A stretch of DNA of 64,000 nucleotides from Bacillota bacterium (GTDB lineage Bacteria > Bacillota_I > Bacilli_A > Erysipelotrichales > Erysipelotrichaceae), in contig JAEWFZ010000014.1 of assembly GCA_023388535.1 (NCBI GenBank), positions 86,783-150,782 on the forward strand. Reading direction: 5' to 3'. The translations under genes were made by a program, and so were the position numbers. The notes beneath the pieces are model-generated. The model saw only the letters and a program-made list of their open reading frames with translations, was not told the DNA's origin and did no database searches. Positions 60,959 to 64,000 of this stretch are shown here, in pieces (the first letter of the stretch is position 1; each line of letters begins with the position of its first letter).

Positions 60959-62094
60959 TTTTTTATTCCCCTTTTAATATTTTTTTCTTTGAAATTAGAT
61001 ATGATTTCATTGTGATTAATGTCGAGAGGCGGTAAAAACGGCCTCATTCCCTGTTTAATCCTCACATCAATTAATGATGGAGCCGTACCATCAGAAAATT
61101 TTTCCAATGCTTTTCTTAATTCATCTGAATTTGATACTGTTGCAACTCGATAACCAGATCCATTTGCAATCTCAGCAAATTTAATTTTATGTCCAACAGA
61201 AGGTTGCCCACCAACAGACTCATGAGCACCATTGTTTAATATTATATGAATAAAATTAGGTAGATTGACTTGGGAAACCGTAGTTAGCGCACCTAAATGC
61301 ATCAAGGCGGACGAGTCTCCATCAAAACATACAACTAAACGATCTGGTTTAGCTAGCGCTAGGCCCATAGCAATTGATGATGAGTGCCCCATTGCACCAA
61401 CATTCAATATATCATTTTGATGAGTTTCCCCTCTTTCTTCACGAAGAAAAAATAATTCTCGCGTTGCTCTTCCTGTACTCGCGACTACTATTGTATCAGC
61501 AGGTAAAACATTCAAAGACACATTAATTGCATCTTCTCTATTCATAGGATATGAATCATCCACTGGAGCTTTCTTAACCGCTTCAGCCATTACACCTTTT
61601 CTTGCAATCAAAACAGAAGGACCATTTGTGTTCTTGGCTTGTTTGACAACCCATTTTACTGTCTCTTCAATGCTGTCATTATCATCTTTAATTATCTGAT
61701 ATGGTAGTTTTAGCATATCTAATAATTTAGTAGTAATAATTCCTTGTGTTTTATGCTGATCATGATCGTAATCACTTGGATCACCTCGCCAACCTATAAC
61801 TATCACCATAGGAACAGAATATACATGGCGATCTACTAAAGAAACCAATGGATTTAAAGCATTTCCCATTCCAGAGTTTTGCATATAAACAAGCGGAATT
61901 GAACCAGTTGCGAAATGATAACCAGATGCTATAGCAATCGCATTACCTTCGTTCGCAGCAATTACATGTTTATTATCCGAAACATATTCTGTTAAGCAAG
62001 AACAAAACCCATTAAGATAAGAGTCTGGAACACCTGTAAAAAACTCAATACCTTCCAACTTTAACTGATTAAGAAACATTTTTTGATCTATCAT
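60955..62094 (-). CDS. ThDP-dependent decarboxylase of the phosphonopyruvate/sulfopyruvate type
   Basis: 379 residues from ATG 62094, with GAGG five bases upstream. The N-terminal domain has FFTGVPDSYLNGFC, the catalytic Glu in VIAANEGNAIAIASGYH (about 45-61) and YMQNSGMGNALNPL. The C-terminal ThDP domain has GDSSALMHLGALTTV with LNNGAHESVGGQPS. This fused architecture is that of AepY/Fom2 phosphonopyruvate decarboxylases. No PEP mutase or phosphonate genes are in the window, so the true substrate may be another 3-substituted pyruvate. First gene of the five-gene cluster. Confidence 0.8.
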   Translation of the reverse strand: MIDQKMFLNQLKLEGIEFFTGVPDSYLNGFCSCLTEYVSDNKHVIAANEGNAIAIASGYHFATGSIPLVYMQNSGMGNALNPLVSLVDRHVYSVPMVIVIGWRGDPSDYDHDQHKTQGIITTKLLDMLKLPYQIIKDDNDSIEETVKWVVKQAKNTNGPSVLIARKGVMAEAVKKAPVDDSYPMNREDAINVSLNVLPADTIVVASTGRATRELFFLREERGETHQNDILNVGAMGHSSSIAMGLALAKPDRLVVCFDGDSSALMHLGALTTVSQVNLPNFIHIILNNGAHESVGGQPSVGHKIKFAEIANGSGYRVATVSNSDELRKALEKFSDGTAPSLIDVRIKQGMRPFLPPLDINHNEIISNFKEKNIKRGIKK

Positions 62095-62684
62095 CACAAC
62101 CTCGCATTATCAATTTAAATCTAAATTGATAAGTTTTCTTTCTAGGCCATAATCCTTATAGCATATCCTATGGCCAATTGATATGCTATTTTCGAACAAT
62201 GATTATTATATCATTGCAAGATAGCTTGATAATTAATAAGACTTTCATCAAAGTCTTCATTAAATGGTGTTTCGATGATTTAAACTATTATATTTCGTGG
62301 TTAGCAATACCAAAGGAAGTAATTTTAAATGTAATAGCAAATCAGAATCCGAAATTAAACGATTTATGAAACTTTTTCAACAACTATAACCACAAGGCTT
62401 GAACACATTTAAGAATTTCATGAAGAACCTAAATGATTCTGAAATTAATGCAATATATTGAAGGGACGAAATAGTTCAGCATCTAAATACGATACCCAAA
62501 TGAACATACTAATGTTTCTAACTATATCTTCATAACCTGGAAATATACTAACTTCATCTCTAAACAAACAAGTGGATTATTAATCCACAGATGATAATAT
62601 AATCGTAATCATAGAATTACTATAAAGTGTCTTTTTTTAAGATTATTTCAATAAAGTTTTTTCTAATTATCACTGAGTTCATAA
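62095..62684. other. AT-rich intergenic region without a supported gene
   Basis: 590 bases between the decarboxylase and the aldo/keto reductase. A plus-strand open frame of 63 codons (62178-62369) has no ribosome binding site. Translation around 62400-62500 gives short fragments such as LNTFKNFMKNLNDSEINAIY broken by stops, which may be remains of a decayed gene. No terminator of note. It should hold the promoter of the five-gene cluster, but I could not choose one. Confidence 0.5.
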
Positions 62685-63638
62685 CTATTTATTTCCTTTG
62701 TATAAAGTGAAGTATTCTGGAGAATCAGCTTTGCTTATCTCCCATGCAGTCTCAAATGCTTGAACTATATTTTGAGGCAGTGGGCCATTGTCAAGTAATG
62801 AAAGATTCTCTTCAAGTTGTTTTAAACTTGACGCACCAACAATAATTGCATCTTCTTTATTGAAATCTAACATTGAGTGATAAGCTAACCATCTATAACT
62901 TGCTTCTACCATATTTATGCCGTTTAACTCTTGTCGCAATATATCAACTGCATCGAAAAAAGATTTTTTCCAATATCGCTTAGGATAAGAACTTCTCAGT
63001 GCAAATCTACCATCTGTCGGGGTTTCGTCTACTGACTTATACTTCCCGGCCAACATACCACCAGCAAGTGGATTATAGGCATAAAATCTAATTCCGAATC
63101 TTCGAAGAGCATCAACCAATTCTATCTCTGCTTTTCGACTTAATGGGTTATAGACGCCTTCATATAATGTGGGTAAGATCCAACCATTTTGTTTACATTT
63201 ATGATAAACATCTACTACCATCCATGCAGGAAAATTACTAAGTCCTAGTTCTTTGAACTTTCCTTGAAGATATTGTTCATTAAGCGCTTCTAGCGCTGAT
63301 TCAACCGGAGTTTCCGGATCCGGAAAATGGAGATAAACTATATCAACATATTCTAATCCCATACGTTCTAATGACTCCGGTAGCTGTTTGTTAACAGCAG
63401 CATAATCAAGTTTACCACTTATCCGGGGATTTACTTTTGTAGCAATACTATACTTTTGTCTATCAATATCTTTAAGTATTTGACCGAGCATTCGTTCGCA
63501 TTTTCCTTCATTGTATACATAAGCTGTATCAATTTCCGTATGTCCACTTTCTAAATAAGTGTCAACCATTGTCGTTGCTTCCTTAATAAAAGTTTGTTGA
63601 CCAAATGTAATAGTTCCTAATACTAAGTTAACTTTCAA
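62685..63638 (-). CDS. Aldo/keto reductase
   Basis: 317 residues, TTG start with AAAGGAG nine bases upstream. The catalytic tetrad can be traced: Asp in EIDTAYVYNEGKCE, Tyr in the same block, Lys in IATKVNP and His in IVYLHFPDPE. NADPH-site features are at the C-terminus (IVGASSLKQLEENLS). Nearest in type to aflatoxin-aldehyde reductases (AKR7). It reduces aldehydes or ketones with NADPH. It may act with the upstream cluster, which could make an aldehyde, but it is separated by 590 bases. Confidence 0.9.
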   Translation of the reverse strand: MKVNLVLGTITFGQQTFIKEATTMVDTYLESGHTEIDTAYVYNEGKCERMLGQILKDIDRQKYSIATKVNPRISGKLDYAAVNKQLPESLERMGLEYVDIVYLHFPDPETPVESALEALNEQYLQGKFKELGLSNFPAWMVVDVYHKCKQNGWILPTLYEGVYNPLSRKAEIELVDALRRFGIRFYAYNPLAGGMLAGKYKSVDETPTDGRFALRSSYPKRYWKKSFFDAVDILRQELNGINMVEASYRWLAYHSMLDFNKEDAIIVGASSLKQLEENLSLLDNGPLPQNIVQAFETAWEISKADSPEYFTLYKGNK

Positions 63639-63981
63639 TTTCTCTAACTCCTTTGTTTATTAATTTTTATATTGAATTCTAGTTATGAATTCCTGATTTA
63701 CATTCATTATTATACCACCGATATGAGATTACTTAAATCTCAATATCACTAATTTTTGAATAGAAAAGCCAGTTTTTCTTTGTCTCTATATGTCCTAGTA
63801 TAAATATCTATGAATACATTAATAAAATATACTATGTAGAAAGTACCATAAGTATGTGTCGCAAAGAAAAATAGACAGTATAAAATATCTTGTGTAAACG
63901 CTCTTCCTAGAGAGATATAGAAAAAGGAAGCTAAACTTTGTAGAATTAGGTTTGAGACAAAACTAAACAAAGGAGCTTCCC
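63639..63981. other. AT-rich gap before the right-edge gene
   Basis: About 340 bases with no supported gene. A 79-codon minus-strand frame (63749-63988) is hydrophobic but covers the ribosome site of the next gene and has no ribosome site of its own. TTTGTCTC (63779-63786) and GAGACAAA (63953-63960) form a distant inverted pair. Confidence 0.4.
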
Positions 63982-64000
63982 ATGTCAAATTTTACCACAA
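63982..64000 (+). CDS. Start of a gene cut by the right edge, possibly a transposase
   Basis: AAAGGAG, six bases, then ATG at 63982 encoding MSNFTT before the window ends. The beginning resembles that of ISL3-family transposases, and the surroundings are AT-rich, but six residues are too few to identify the product. Confidence 0.4.

Noticed and set aside
60080..62094. Phosphonate (aminoethylphosphonate) biosynthesis operon
   Set aside because: The decarboxylase fits, but no PEP mutase with the EDKxxxK-type motif, aminotransferase or other phosphonate gene is visible in the window.
62178..62369. 63-codon plus-strand frame in the accessory gap
   Set aside because: No ribosome binding site, no recognisable domain; kept only as possible decay.
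63749..63988. 79-codon minus-strand hydrophobic frame
   Set aside because: It overlaps the clear AAAGGAG-ATG of the plus-strand gene at the edge and has no ribosome site; the aromatic-rich sequence is what AT-rich DNA gives by chance.

Overview
The window looks like the chromosome of a low-to-moderate GC Gram-positive bacterium (Bacillota, class Bacilli in the wide sense, with Erysipelotrichia or a close relative as my best guess). The reasons are an EzrA homologue, a YneF/UPF0154 protein, MraZ, a T-box leader, AAGGAGG-type ribosome binding sites, the rnhB-rbgA-lepB-rplS-trmD-rimM-khpA-rpsP-ffh gene order, and the MEP isoprenoid enzyme Dxr, which most Lactobacillales lack. The placement is an inference. 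No rRNA, tRNA or CRISPR array was seen.

Layout. 1-1.5 kb: end of a cell-surface gene plus a membrane-anchored unknown. 1.6-8.6 kb: rseP-dxr-cdsA-uppS-frr-pyrH-tsf-rpsB, read leftwards from a clear rpsB promoter and structured leader. 8.8-10 kb: a small membrane protein and degV. 10-24.7 kb: a long leftward block for DNA, tRNA and ribosome functions (xerC, trmFO, topA, dprA, rnhB, rbgA, lepB, rplS, trmD, rimM, khpA, rpsP, ffh, thiI, a cysteine desulfurase, ezrA). 25-30.9 kb: rightward rpsD with an autoregulatory-type leader, a moxR-DUF58-transglutaminase operon, and a pyridoxal kinase. 30.9-37.1 kb: UPF0154, GIY-YIG, a stand-alone structured RNA, a large DUF4011/SF1 helicase and an ABC exporter. 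37.2-41.7 kb: a T-box-controlled hisS-aspS-gdhA operon. 41.8-45.6 kb: a uracil-DNA glycosylase relative and metNIQ-pcp behind what looks like a methionine leader-peptide attenuator. 45.7-57.2 kb: a methyltransferase, rsh, apt, recJ, a tiny LPXTG protein, and the division/wall cluster mraZ-rsmH-ftsL-pbp-mraY-murD. 57.3-64 kb: an AT-richer accessory region with a five-gene cluster (ThDP decarboxylase, TIM-barrel protein, citrate-lyase-like lyase, two fumarase-type hydratase subunits), an aldo/keto reductase and the first codons of a gene at the right edge.

Regulation is the richest part of the window. It holds an S2-type and an S4-type ribosomal protein leader, an L19 leader position, a hisS T-box whose GACAC pentamer contains both an Asp and a His codon, and a 21-codon leader ORF with three tandem Met codons, a terminator and a competing antiterminator pairing upstream of metNIQ. 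It also holds MraZ boxes at exact 10-bp spacing, a symmetric bidirectional promoter that starts the structured RNA and the helicase gene, and two promoters placed so that recJ and the GIY-YIG gene may be leaderless. The two leads most worth following are the Met attenuator and the accessory catabolic-type cluster.
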